The notes below the pieces were generated by a model. The model did no database searches. It was not told the DNA's origin and saw only the letters and a list, made by a program, of their open reading frames with translations. This document shows positions 52,353 to 60,964 of a stretch of DNA of 64,000 nt, piece after piece (positions within the stretch are counted from its first letter, which is position 1; each line of letters starts with the position of its first letter). Source of the stretch: Antribacter soli (GTDB lineage Bacteria; Actinomycetota; Actinomycetes; Actinomycetales; Cellulomonadaceae); NCBI RefSeq assembly GCF_021568775.1, contig NZ_JAKGSG010000029.1, positions 124,001-188,000 on the forward strand, read 5' to 3'. Both the position numbers and the translations under genes were made by a program.

Positions 52353-53366
52353 ATGAAGTCCGTCATCGTCAGCGGACCGGGCACCACCGCCATGGTCGAG
52401 GTCCCGACCCCCACCGCCGGCCCTCGCGACCTGCTCGTCCGCATCCGTGCGTGCGGCATCTGCGGATCGGACGGCTTCTACGTCTCGAACGGCGGCATCC
52501 CGCCGCGACAGGGCGCCACTCCCCTGGGCCACGAGCCCGCCGGCGAGGTCGTCGAGGTCGGCGCCGAGGTGGAGGGCGTGGAGGTGGGCGACCACGTGGT
52601 CCTCAACCCCATCGCCTCCCGCGACGACATGATCGGCAGCGGCGGCCCGGCAGGCGCCCTGTCCGAGTACGTGCTCGTCACCGAGGCGCGCGCCGGCCAC
52701 AGCTTCGCGGTCATCCCGGACCACATCCCGTTCGACGTCGCGGCCCTCAACGAGCCCATGGCCGTCGCCCGCCACGCGGTGAACCGCACGGCCCCGAAGC
52801 CGGGCGACAAGGTCGTCGTGTTCGGCGCCGGCCCCATCGGCCTGGGCGCCGCCATCGGCTACAAGCTCAGCGGCGCGTCGAGCGTCGTCGTCGTCGACAT
52901 CATCCCGTCCCGGCTCGAGAAGGCCCTCGCTGTGGGCGCGGACGCCGTCGTCAACTCGGCGGAGGAGGACGTGATCGAGCGCCTCACCGAGCTGCACGGC
53001 ACCGGCACCACCGCCAGTGGCAGGCCGCGCGTCGGCACCGACATCTACCTGGACGCCGCGGGCGTTCCCGTCGTGATCGAGACCGCAGTGAAGGCCGCCA
53101 AGCACCGCGCCTGCCTCGGCATCGTCGCCGTGCACAAGAAGCCGGTCCCGGTCGACTTCTCCGACGCGCTCGCCGCCGAGCTCGACATCGTGCTCTCGAT
53201 GGGCTACCCGACCGAGATCTTCGAGGTCACCCGCGAGATCGTCGACCACTGGGAGAAGTTCGCGATCATCATCTCCGACCGGTTCCCGTTCGAGCAGGCC
53301 CTCGAGGCGCTCGAGAAGGCGAGCACTCCGGGCGCGGCGGACAAGGTGGTCGTCACCTTCGGCTGA
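52353..53366 (+). CDS. Zinc-dependent medium-chain dehydrogenase
   Basis: A 337-residue MDR-family polyol/sugar-acid dehydrogenase. Catalytic zinc ligands are C37 (ACGICGSD), H60 and E61 (GHEPAGEVVEVG); the NAD(P) site is VVFGAGPIGLGAAIG. The structural-zinc lobe with four cysteines, standard in sorbitol and idonate dehydrogenases, is absent and replaced by NPIASRDDMIGSGG. AAGGAGAGAG precedes the ATG. LacI control and nearby pectinase suggest a role in sugar-acid or polyol metabolism (inference). Confidence 0.9.
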   Translation: MKSVIVSGPGTTAMVEVPTPTAGPRDLLVRIRACGICGSDGFYVSNGGIPPRQGATPLGHEPAGEVVEVGAEVEGVEVGDHVVLNPIASRDDMIGSGGPAGALSEYVLVTEARAGHSFAVIPDHIPFDVAALNEPMAVARHAVNRTAPKPGDKVVVFGAGPIGLGAAIGYKLSGASSVVVVDIIPSRLEKALAVGADAVVNSAEEDVIERLTELHGTGTTASGRPRVGTDIYLDAAGVPVVIETAVKAAKHRACLGIVAVHKKPVPVDFSDALAAELDIVLSMGYPTEIFEVTREIVDHWEKFAIIISDRFPFEQALEALEKASTPGAADKVVVTFG

Positions 53367-53375
53367 CGGGGTCCG

Positions 53376-54062
53376 TCAGGACGCGACAAGCTCCTCGAGC
53401 GCGACGCCGGTGCCGCTCACCTCGACGCGTACCGACCCGTCGACGACCTCGACGGCGTCGAGCGCGACACCCTCGGGCAGGGCGAGCGGCACCTCGATGC
53501 CGGTGAGGGCAGCGGCGACGGCGCTCGGCAGCTCGTCGACGGGCCGCGGTCCGGACCCGGTGTCGACCGAGACGATGTCGATCGCGAGGGTGTCCGGGTC
53601 CGCGACCCGCGGGCGGCCCGCCACAGCCAGAGTGAGCCCCAGGACCTGACCGGACAGGACGAGGGTGTCCCCCTGCGTGCCGAGGTCGGCTTCGAGCCGG
53701 GTCTGCTCCCGCAGCGCCTGCTCGAGCACGTCCACGGCGAGCAGGCCCGAGGCCGTCCCCGTCCGGATGACGTACGGCGAGGCGATGCCCACGCCTCGCG
53801 CGTCGACGACGAGGTCGGTGACGAGGTAGCCGCCGAACGACGCCGTGCCGGCCGAGCCCGTCGCGTGCGTCAGTTCACCGCGCGCCACCTGGGTGAGGAA
53901 CGGGAAGTCCGTGATGTCGAGGCTCGCGCCGGTGACGTCGACCTGCTGCTCGAACGCCGCGACCATGGCGCGTTCTGTGACCCTGACCGCGACGCGGTCG
54001 GCGACGACGAGGAGCGCGAGCAGCACGGTCACGGTCAGGAACAGTCCTGCTGCACGCCTCAT
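53376..54062 (-). CDS. LmeA/DUF2993-family phospholipid-binding protein
   Basis: A 228-residue protein with one N-terminal membrane helix (about 5-22) that may serve as anchor or signal, then the DUF2993 domain (MVAAFEQQVDVTGASLDITDFPFLTQVARG). In mycobacteria LmeA binds phospholipid and supports lipomannan elongation. ATG 54062 places the basic residues directly before the helix. A strong terminator separates it from the upstream GH5 gene. Confidence 0.85.
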   Translation of the reverse strand: MRRAAGLFLTVTVLLALLVVADRVAVRVTERAMVAAFEQQVDVTGASLDITDFPFLTQVARGELTHATGSAGTASFGGYLVTDLVVDARGVGIASPYVIRTGTASGLLAVDVLEQALREQTRLEADLGTQGDTLVLSGQVLGLTLAVAGRPRVADPDTLAIDIVSVDTGSGPRPVDELPSAVAAALTGIEVPLALPEGVALDAVEVVDGSVRVEVSGTGVALEELVAS

Positions 54063-54085
54063 GGTCAGCCACCTTAGGGTCAAGA

Positions 54086-54121
54086 GAGAGCCTCCGGGTG
54101 GGAACCCACCCGGAGGCTCTC
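54086..54121. terminator. Strong hairpin terminator after GH5
   Basis: GAGAGCCTCCGGGTGGG (54086-54102) is perfectly inverted at 54105-54121. It lies 24 bases past the GH5 stop and just before the LmeA-like start, ending the GH5 transcript. Confidence 0.88.
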
Positions 54122-54144
54122 GCGCCTTGTTGCGACGCCGGTCG

Positions 54145-55857
54145 TCAGCCGACGGTGCCGGTGACCGCCGACCCCTGCCGGACGACGGTGTACCGGACGG
54201 TCTCGCCGCTCCAGAAGTGGAACGTCAGCGTAACCGGCGCCCCGTCGGTGACCTCGGCGAAGAACGCCGGGCGCAGCAGGATCCGGCCGGCCCCCTCGTC
54301 GGGCGCGAACGTGACGTCGAACTCCTTGAAGGACGTCCAGCTGTGCGGGCCGGCGTTCGACCCGTCGAGGTAACGCGCCTCCATCGTGGCGAGCCGGTCG
54401 CCGTTGAACGCGGTCGGCACGGCGAAGTCCGCCGTCGTCCCGACGGCGCCCTGCAGCACCGGCGTGTCGAAGCCGATCACCTTGATCTGCCACGGCAGCC
54501 CGCGCGAGTACTTCACGGTGAGCTCGGCGCGCGTCCCGTACTGGCCGTCGCCGGCGAGGCGCCCGAGGAGCGCGGCCGAGAGCGTGAGCGCGGCACCGGA
54601 CAGCGTGTAGTCGCGGCCCGCCTTGAGCGCCTGCGTCCCCAGGTACAGGGTGCGGAACGACGTGCCGTTCGGGTTGAGGGTCACCGTCTGCGCCGTCACG
54701 GCGCCCGCGCGGACGAACACCTGGTCGGTGGACGCCGTGCCCGACCGCATGGTCCAGCTCGACGAGATGTAGCCGAAGAGCTGCGGGTCCCGCCACACGA
54801 ACGCCGTGCGGTCGAAGTGCTGACCGTTGTCCCACAGCATCGTCGTGATGCCCGTCGTGCGCGCCTGGTGACCCAGGGCCTCGAAGAACTTCAGCTTCTC
54901 GCCCTGCTCGATCGTGCCGGTGTGGCGGTCGAAGCCCAGGAGGCCGTACTCGCCCAGGATCACCGGGATCCCGTTCGCGACGAAGGTGTCGCGCACCCGC
55001 GTGAACGTACCGGTGAGGTCCTGCTGCGCCGTCGCGTCGAACCGGGTGCCGCCGGCCACGTTCACGCTGAACGGCCAGTAGCCGTAGTAGTGGAAGGTGG
55101 CGGCGAGGTTCGGGTCGGCCAGCGCCGTGAACGTCGCGGCGAGCGCGTCGAGCCGTCCCTGGTCCGCGTTGGTGTGGAGCGTGGGGAGCACGAGCACGCG
55201 ATCCGCGTTCGCACCGCCCGACGAGCGCACCACCTGGTGGAACACGGTGTTGAGCTCGTTCAGGAGCGCGTAGCTCTGGTCGTCGCCGGTGACGCCTGCG
55301 AACTGCGGCTCGTTGATGCTCTCGAACAGCAGCGTGCGCGGGTAGTCGCGGAACCGCTGCGCGAGCTGCTCCCAGGTCGAGGTGAACTGCGCCAGCACCT
55401 CGTCGTGCCGGGTCGGCATCTGGTTCGTCCACATCCACGAGTCGTGGTGCAGGTCGAGAAGCACCATCAGGTCCTCGGCGAGCGCCAGGTCCACGACCTC
55501 CTGGACGCGGGCGAGCACGACCGGGTCGATCGTGTAGCCAGGAGCCGCGCCCTGGTACTGGCCCAGCGTGACGGGGATGCGGACGCTGTTGAATCCCTGC
55601 TTCTCGATCTGGTCGAACTGCGCCTGCGTGACGCGGGGGTTGCCCCAGGCGGTCTCGTCGGCGCCGACGGCGTCGAGCGTGTTGCCGAGGTTCCACCCGG
55701 GCTGCATGGCGGCGACGGTCTCCGCCGCCGCCGACGTCGGCGCGGCGGACGGACGGCGCTCAGGTGTCGTCTGCGCGCCGGCGGGGACGGCGAGGCTCGC
55801 CGACAGCGCCAGCCCGGCCGCCAGAGCGGCGAGCTTCTTCCAAGGGGGTCTCTTCAC
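54145..55857 (-). CDS. Secreted GH5 endoglucanase with CBM-X2 module
   Basis: A 570-residue exported cellulase-family enzyme: signal peptide (cleavage near AGAQT at about 28), GH5 barrel (about 45-355) with acid/base E183 (FESINEPQF) and nucleophile E303 (ILGEYGLLG), then an X2-type Ig-like module (about 365-460) and a further beta-sandwich of about 100 residues resembling CBM46-type partners. Likely substrate beta-1,4-glucan or xyloglucan. GTG start after AAGGG. A LacI-type operator sits at its promoter (55992-56007). Confidence 0.9.
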   Translation of the reverse strand: MKRPPWKKLAALAAGLALSASLAVPAGAQTTPERRPSAAPTSAAAETVAAMQPGWNLGNTLDAVGADETAWGNPRVTQAQFDQIEKQGFNSVRIPVTLGQYQGAAPGYTIDPVVLARVQEVVDLALAEDLMVLLDLHHDSWMWTNQMPTRHDEVLAQFTSTWEQLAQRFRDYPRTLLFESINEPQFAGVTGDDQSYALLNELNTVFHQVVRSSGGANADRVLVLPTLHTNADQGRLDALAATFTALADPNLAATFHYYGYWPFSVNVAGGTRFDATAQQDLTGTFTRVRDTFVANGIPVILGEYGLLGFDRHTGTIEQGEKLKFFEALGHQARTTGITTMLWDNGQHFDRTAFVWRDPQLFGYISSSWTMRSGTASTDQVFVRAGAVTAQTVTLNPNGTSFRTLYLGTQALKAGRDYTLSGAALTLSAALLGRLAGDGQYGTRAELTVKYSRGLPWQIKVIGFDTPVLQGAVGTTADFAVPTAFNGDRLATMEARYLDGSNAGPHSWTSFKEFDVTFAPDEGAGRILLRPAFFAEVTDGAPVTLTFHFWSGETVRYTVVRQGSAVTGTVG

Positions 55858-56180
55858 GGGATGCCCTTCTTCGCGCACATGTGGCGCTCGAAAGGGGCGG
55901 TTGGCTCCCCGTCGAGCGCGCCTTGGGTAATGAGCGACGATCGCTCGCCGCATCGTGGCCGGCCCAGCATCAGCGTCGACGGGGCCACTCCGTTGAAGCG
56001 CTTCGACAAAAGTAGGGCGGCGATGGCAGGGATGCAAGCCCCAATACTGGGGAATTCGGGCTGGAAGTGGCGTCCTGCTGGTCGGCGGCGTCATGTCACA
56101 ACGGCGGCGGCGTCGAGGCGTTTCGAGGGCGCGCCCCGTCCGACAGGCCCGCGATCCTCATCGCAGGTAAGGTCCCAAAA
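55858..56180. promoter_or_regulatory. Control region between GH5 and the lipase gene
   Basis: This 323-base divergent gap holds no gene I can support. On the minus strand TTGCAT (56037-56032) and TACTTT (56014-56009), 17 bases apart, form a likely GH5 promoter, and GTTGAAGCGCTTCGAC at 55992-56007, a near-palindrome around AAGCGCTT, lies directly downstream of the -10. The core equals the operators at 11391 and 12613. GGTAAGG near 56167 serves the GTG of the lipase gene. Confidence 0.65.
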
Positions 56181-58016
56181 GTGACCATCACGCACGATCC
56201 GCCCGGTACGAGCGAGCCCGCTCCGCCGAACACTCTGGCAACGACGTCCGACGTCGTCCGGGCGCTGGCCGGGCTTGTGACGGCGGCGCTCGGCGTCGTG
56301 CTGCTGCTGAACGCACCGTCGTCCGTGCAGGTCGTCATCGCGCTGTCCGGGGCGGGCCTGGTCGTAGCGGGCGTGCCGCTTCTCCTCGGCCGGGGGATCC
56401 CGGGCGGGGACTCGGCGCCCGACGTCGCCACGTGGCCGCGGTGGCTCGACCGTGCGGCGGGCGGCGTCCTGGTCGCGCTCGGCGTCACGGTCGTCGCGTG
56501 GCGCGTCGCGTCCGTGCGAGTGCTCGCGGCGCTGCTCGCAGCAGGGTTGGTCGTGAGCGGCGTCACGGCGATCGTCCGCGCGGTGCGGGGGTCCCGCGAC
56601 GATCGCGTCGCCGGAGGCCTGCTCGGCGGCGCTTCGGTCGCCATCGGGCTGTTCGTGCTGGTGTGGCCCAAGCTGTCGCTCTTCCTCGTCGGGTTGCTCA
56701 TCGGCGCCTGGCTGGTCCTGACGGGGCTCACGCTCGTGATCCGCACCGTCCGGGGCGGCCGACGGCGCGGCCCGGCGCCGGGCACAGCCGACGGTGGTGC
56801 GCGGCGGCGGCGCCTGCGGCGGTGGGCACACACCGCGGGCGGCGCGCTGGCGCTCCTCGTCGCGGTCGCGCTGCTCGGTGCGACCGCGCTGCTGTACCGG
56901 GGCGACCCGCGCATCGCCCCCGACGCGTTCTACACGCCGCCGCAGTCGGTGCCCGAGGAGCCCGGACGGCTCATCCGGTCCGAGCAGATGACGGACGTCG
57001 TCCCGGACGGGATGCAAGCCTGGCGCATCCTCTACACGACGACGGACGGAGCCGGCGAGCCCCAGGTAGCGAGCGGCACCGTGCTCGCCGCCGAGGCTTT
57101 GCCCGACGGCCCGCGGCCGGTCCTCTCGGTCGCGCACGGCACCGTGGGAATCGTCCCGCGGTGCGCGCCGTCGCTGTCCGCCTCGCCCTTCCCCGACGAT
57201 GCGGCGGCACCCCAGGCGCAGATGGTCGCCGAGGGCTGGGTCGTGGTGGCCTCGGACTACGTCGGCCTGGGGACGGCCGGGCCCCACGCGTACCTCGTCG
57301 GCCCGGACGCCGCGCACAACGTCCTCGACGCACAGCGTGCGGCCGACGAGCTCGACGGTGTCGACCTGTCCGCCCGGACCGTCGTGTGGGGCCACTCGCA
57401 GGGCGGCCACAGCGCTCTGTGGACCGGGATCGTCGCACCCGACTACGCACCGGAGATCGAGCTGCTCGGCGTGGCCGCCCTGGCGCCCGCGTCCGACCTG
57501 CACGCGCTCGCGGAGGGCGTCAAGGCGACGACCATGGGCAAGGTCATCTCCGCGTACATCGCGAAGTCCTGGGCCGACTACTACCCCCAGCTCGAGCTCA
57601 CCGCGATGGTGACCCCGGGGTACGGGCCGATCGTCCGGTTGATCGGCAACCGCTGCGCCGCCACGGTGGGCGACGCGCTCGCCGGGATCGCGACCGCGAC
57701 GCAGCTGTCGCAGGAGATCTTCCGCCCGGACCAGATCGACGGCGAGGCGGGACAGCTGCTGCGGGTGAACAGCCCGACCGGAATGATCGCCGCGCCGGTG
57801 CTCATTGGCCAGGGCACGGCGGACGGGCTCGTCCTGCCCGCACAGCAGCGCGACTTCGTGGCGGCACGGTGCGCCGCCGGCCAGGCGATCGACTTCCGGG
57901 AGTACTCAGGCCTCAGCCACCTGTCGCTGGTCGAGACCGACTCACCCCTGACGGCGGAGCTCCTGGCGTGGACGAACGCCCGGCTCGCCGGCGAGGCGCC
58001 GACGCCGACCTGCTGA
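56181..58016 (+). CDS. DUF308-like membrane domain fused to a secretory-lipase-type hydrolase
   Basis: A 611-residue protein. Residues about 25-190 contain six short hydrophobic helices like HdeD/DUF308 proteins; a further helix at about 215-237 leads to an alpha/beta hydrolase of the secretory lipase (LIP) family. Nucleophile S406 lies in GHSQGG; GQGTADGLV and a late GLSH supply the likely acid and histidine. It would hold an esterase outside the membrane. Start GTG 56181 with AAGG eight bases upstream. A homopolymer tract of doubtful quality begins 13 bases after the stop. Confidence 0.83.
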   Translation: MTITHDPPGTSEPAPPNTLATTSDVVRALAGLVTAALGVVLLLNAPSSVQVVIALSGAGLVVAGVPLLLGRGIPGGDSAPDVATWPRWLDRAAGGVLVALGVTVVAWRVASVRVLAALLAAGLVVSGVTAIVRAVRGSRDDRVAGGLLGGASVAIGLFVLVWPKLSLFLVGLLIGAWLVLTGLTLVIRTVRGGRRRGPAPGTADGGARRRRLRRWAHTAGGALALLVAVALLGATALLYRGDPRIAPDAFYTPPQSVPEEPGRLIRSEQMTDVVPDGMQAWRILYTTTDGAGEPQVASGTVLAAEALPDGPRPVLSVAHGTVGIVPRCAPSLSASPFPDDAAAPQAQMVAEGWVVVASDYVGLGTAGPHAYLVGPDAAHNVLDAQRAADELDGVDLSARTVVWGHSQGGHSALWTGIVAPDYAPEIELLGVAALAPASDLHALAEGVKATTMGKVISAYIAKSWADYYPQLELTAMVTPGYGPIVRLIGNRCAATVGDALAGIATATQLSQEIFRPDQIDGEAGQLLRVNSPTGMIAAPVLIGQGTADGLVLPAQQRDFVAARCAAGQAIDFREYSGLSHLSLVETDSPLTAELLAWTNARLAGEAPTPTC

Positions 58017-58029
58017 GGCAGGTCGCGCC

Positions 58030-58121
58030 GGGGGGGGGGGGGGGGGGGGGGGGGGTGGGGGGGGGGCGCGGGGGCGGGGGGGGGGGGGGGGTGGGCCCCC
58101 CCCCCCCCCCCCCCCCCCCCC
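58030..58121. repeat. G26...C26 homopolymer palindrome, probable assembly artefact
   Basis: Twenty-six G at 58030-58055, almost pure G to 58095 with few T or C, then 26 C at 58096-58121. The two pure runs are equal and complementary, as expected where reads from both sides fail into poly-G over a hard hairpin. The true sequence here, perhaps the lipase terminator, is probably missing. Confidence 0.85.
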
Positions 58122-58251
58122 GACCCCGGGCGACCCGGCCCGGGCAACCCGGCCTCAGGCGAACCCGACCCCGGAAGGCGTGGTGCGCACGGACAGCAAG
58201 GCATCGGCGCGGTCCTTCGACCCCGGCCGTGCGTCCCGCTAGATTTCCCGC

Positions 58252-58530
58252 GTGAACATCACCGAACGAGTCGACGCCGCCATCGCGACAGCCGTGTACG
58301 ACGTCGTACTGCCGATCGACACCATGGGCGTGACCTTTTCCGACGACGATCTCGCAGCCGTCGCCGAGGCGTACGCGGCCGACCCGGCCGCGACGATCGA
58401 GGCGGCCGACGTGCGGTTCGCACAGCACATGGACGCCGCGACCGCTGCCGCGTCGGACGACGACGCCGAGGAGGCGACCCTCCGCGCCCGGGCGGCGCTC
58501 GCCCTGAAGGAGCGCCTGGAGTCGCTGTGA
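58252..58530 (+). CDS. Small acidic protein of unknown function
   Basis: A 92-residue acidic, alanine-rich helical protein (MNITERVDAAIATAVYDVV start). No known domain. GTG start without a ribosome-binding site, so a leaderless message is possible. Codon use matches the genome. It sits between the doubtful homopolymer tract and a convergent MFS gene; coding status is plausible but unproven. Confidence 0.5.
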   Translation: MNITERVDAAIATAVYDVVLPIDTMGVTFSDDDLAAVAEAYAADPAATIEAADVRFAQHMDAATAAASDDDAEEATLRARAALALKERLESL

Positions 58531-58586
58531 GCCCGCGGACCGGAGCCGGCGCCCGCTGAGCCCCACCCACCGCGCTACGCCGGCAT

Positions 58587-59828
58587 CTACCGCCCCGGCA
58601 CCTCGGCGAGCGGCACCCCCGCGAGCGGGACGTCGTCGGGCAGCGCGAGCCGGCGCTCGACCGCGCCGCGCAGGAGGAGGACGGCCGACGAGGCGGCCAG
58701 GCCGGCCCCGAGGGTCAGCCACCAGACCGCCGGCCCGGCCGTGTAGAGCGCGACGCCGCCGGTCAGGGCGGCGAAGCGGCCCACGCCCCACGTCCACTGG
58801 AAGGCGCCCTGGTAGCGACCACGGGCATCTGCCGGCGCGAGGTCGGCGACGACGGCGGCGGCGATCCCGCCAGCGATCACCTCCCCGGCCGACCACACGA
58901 GCACCGTCAGCCCGAAGGTGAGCGCGTCGTGAGCGAGGCCCGTCGCCGCGACCCCTACCGTGACCAGCACGCCCGAGGCCGCGAGCGCCGGGAGCTGCGG
59001 GAGCCGGGCCACGCGCGCGGCGGCCCAGGGCTGGAGCAGCACGACGACGACGGCGTTCACCGCGGCCAGCGCGCCGTAGACGGTGGGCGGGAGCCCGGCG
59101 TCGCGCACGGCGAGCGGGAGCACCGACTCCGTGAGCGAGTAGACGAACAGCTGGACGCCGAGGACCACGAGCAGGACCAGCATCAGGCGGTCCCGGAGCA
59201 CGACGCCGTACCCCGCGCGCGGGGCGCGCCCAGCACCGCTCCCGGCGTCGGCGGCGGCGGCGACCCGCGGCACGTCGGGTAGGCGCAGCACGACGATGAC
59301 GGCGAACGCGAGGAACGTGGCGGCGTCGACGGCGAAGAGCAGGCCGTACCCGCGCTCGGCGAGGTAGCCGCCGAGGACGCCCGCGACAGCCGTGCCGACG
59401 TTCACGCCCCAGTACTGGAGCGCGTAGGCGCGCTGGCGCAGGCCGGGCGGCGTGGCGTCGGCCACGATCGAGCTCGCGGGGGGCAGGCCGGCCGACGAGG
59501 CAGTGCCGAGGAGGAGCGCGGCCCCGGCCATCGTCCACGCGCCGGGCGCCGCGTACAGCAGACCCAAGGCGGCCGCGGCACCCAGGAGCGAGGCGAGCAG
59601 TGTCGTCCGGCGCCCGAGCCTGTCGGCCAGGTACCCGCCGAGCACGGGGCCGACGAGTCCGCCCACGCCGAGGGCGCCGAGGACGGCCGGGATCCGCTCG
59701 TCGGGGATGCCGCGGTCGCCGAGGAAGTAGACGAGGAACGGGACCACGACGAACCCGAGCCGGTTGACGACGGTCCCGGCGAAGACGGTCCAGACGGCCG
59801 GCGGCAGGCCTCGGTAGGAGCTGAGCAT
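58587..59828 (-). CDS. MFS transporter
   Basis: A 413-residue transporter with 12 transmembrane helices and the MFS motif A after helix 2 (GGYLADRLGRRTTLL). The type is that of drug or metabolite efflux proteins. It diverges from an ArsR-like regulator across an 82-base gap containing the inverted repeat TGATT(N12)AATCA, so that regulator probably controls it. Confidence 0.88.
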   Translation of the reverse strand: MLSSYRGLPPAVWTVFAGTVVNRLGFVVVPFLVYFLGDRGIPDERIPAVLGALGVGGLVGPVLGGYLADRLGRRTTLLASLLGAAAALGLLYAAPGAWTMAGAALLLGTASSAGLPPASSIVADATPPGLRQRAYALQYWGVNVGTAVAGVLGGYLAERGYGLLFAVDAATFLAFAVIVVLRLPDVPRVAAAADAGSGAGRAPRAGYGVVLRDRLMLVLLVVLGVQLFVYSLTESVLPLAVRDAGLPPTVYGALAAVNAVVVVLLQPWAAARVARLPQLPALAASGVLVTVGVAATGLAHDALTFGLTVLVWSAGEVIAGGIAAAVVADLAPADARGRYQGAFQWTWGVGRFAALTGGVALYTAGPAVWWLTLGAGLAASSAVLLLRGAVERRLALPDDVPLAGVPLAEVPGR

Positions 59829-59864
59829 GGCCCGAGCCTGCGGGTCCCCGAGCGCGCGACCGAA

Positions 59865-59886
59865 TGATTAAGGTGTCGCTGAATCA
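59865..59886. promoter_or_regulatory. Candidate ArsR-type operator
   Basis: TGATT (59865-59869) and AATCA (59882-59886) form an inverted repeat with 12 bases between, in the gap between divergent MFS and ArsR-like genes. The size and A/T content fit ArsR/SmtB-type sites. Inference. Confidence 0.5.
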
Positions 59887-59910
59887 GTCACCCCACCTGC
59901 AGGAGGAACG

Positions 59911-60897
59911 ATGGACGTACAGGTCCCGTTCACGGCCGACGACGTCGCGCGCACCCGCTTCGCCGTGTCCCCGATGTGGGAGGTCGTCACGAGCTTCCGC
60001 CTGCTCACCCGGCCGTCCGCGCCCGCGCCGTACCCCCGCTGGGCAGCCCGCGTGCGCCCGCTCGTCCGGTCGGCGGGGCTCGACCGGGGCCGCCTCGCGG
60101 ACCTCGTCCCGCCCGACGGGTTCCTGGCGGACCTTCTGACCCCCCTGCCCGCCACCGCCTTCCCCACCCTCGCCGAGGAGCTCGCGGCCATTCGCGCGAC
60201 GGACCCCGAACACCTGGTCGAGGACCTCGACGCCCTCGTCGCGGACGGCCGCGTCCCGGCCGCACGTCTGGCGCCGCTGCGTGCCGACCCGGCCGCGACG
60301 CTCGCCCAGGTGGCCGACGAGGCAGCGCGCTACTGGGAGATCGCGCTCGCGCCCTGGTGGTCGCGGATCACGACGGTGCTCGAGGCGGACGTGTTCCAGC
60401 GCGCCCGCTCGGTCGCGGGCCTCGGCGCGGCGCACGTGCTCAACGAGCTGCACGAGTCGGTGAGCTGGGACGAGGGCTCGCTCAACCTCGTCCGCCGTAG
60501 CTGCAAGGTGACCCGGCAGGGCGCCGGCGCGGGCCTCGTCCTGGTGCCCTCGGTGTTCCTCCGGGACCGCGTGCTGACGCGGACGACGCCGCCCGACCCG
60601 CCCCAGCTCGCCTACCCGGCGTTGGGGGCGGGCACCGTCTGGGAGCCGCGTCCCACGGGACAGCTCGACGCGCTCGCCGCCGTGCTGGGCCGCAGCCGCG
60701 CCCTGCTGCTCGCCGAGCTCGACTCCCCCGCCTCGACCACCCAGCTCGCGCAGCGAGCTGGCCTCACCGCGGCGGGCGTGTCCCAGCACCTGACGGCGAT
60801 GCGGGACGCCGGCCTCGTCAGCGCGCACCGCGCCGGCCGCTCGGTCCTGTACGCGCGGACGGTCACGGCGGACGCCCTCGTCGGCCCTCAGGCCTGA
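59911..60897 (+). CDS. ArsR-like regulator with large N-terminal domain
   Basis: A 328-residue protein: an N-terminal domain of about 240 residues of the DUF5937 kind (SPMWEVVTSFRLLTRPS) and a C-terminal winged helix (LAELDSPASTTQLAQRAGLTAAGVSQHLTAMRDAG) with SVLYART wing. No metal-binding cysteines are present, so it senses something else. GGAGGAACG precedes the ATG. Probably regulates the divergent MFS exporter. Confidence 0.85.
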   Translation: MDVQVPFTADDVARTRFAVSPMWEVVTSFRLLTRPSAPAPYPRWAARVRPLVRSAGLDRGRLADLVPPDGFLADLLTPLPATAFPTLAEELAAIRATDPEHLVEDLDALVADGRVPAARLAPLRADPAATLAQVADEAARYWEIALAPWWSRITTVLEADVFQRARSVAGLGAAHVLNELHESVSWDEGSLNLVRRSCKVTRQGAGAGLVLVPSVFLRDRVLTRTTPPDPPQLAYPALGAGTVWEPRPTGQLDALAAVLGRSRALLLAELDSPASTTQLAQRAGLTAAGVSQHLTAMRDAGLVSAHRAGRSVLYARTVTADALVGPQA

Positions 60898-60964
60898 ACG
60901 GCGCACCGGTTCGGCAAGCCTCTCCTTGCTGGAAACCTCGCCGGGAACCTGTTTGGCTGGTCGC

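Noticed and set aside
58021-58250. Glycine- or proline-rich open frames through the homopolymer tract
   Set aside because: They arise only from the G and C runs, which are probably a consensus error.
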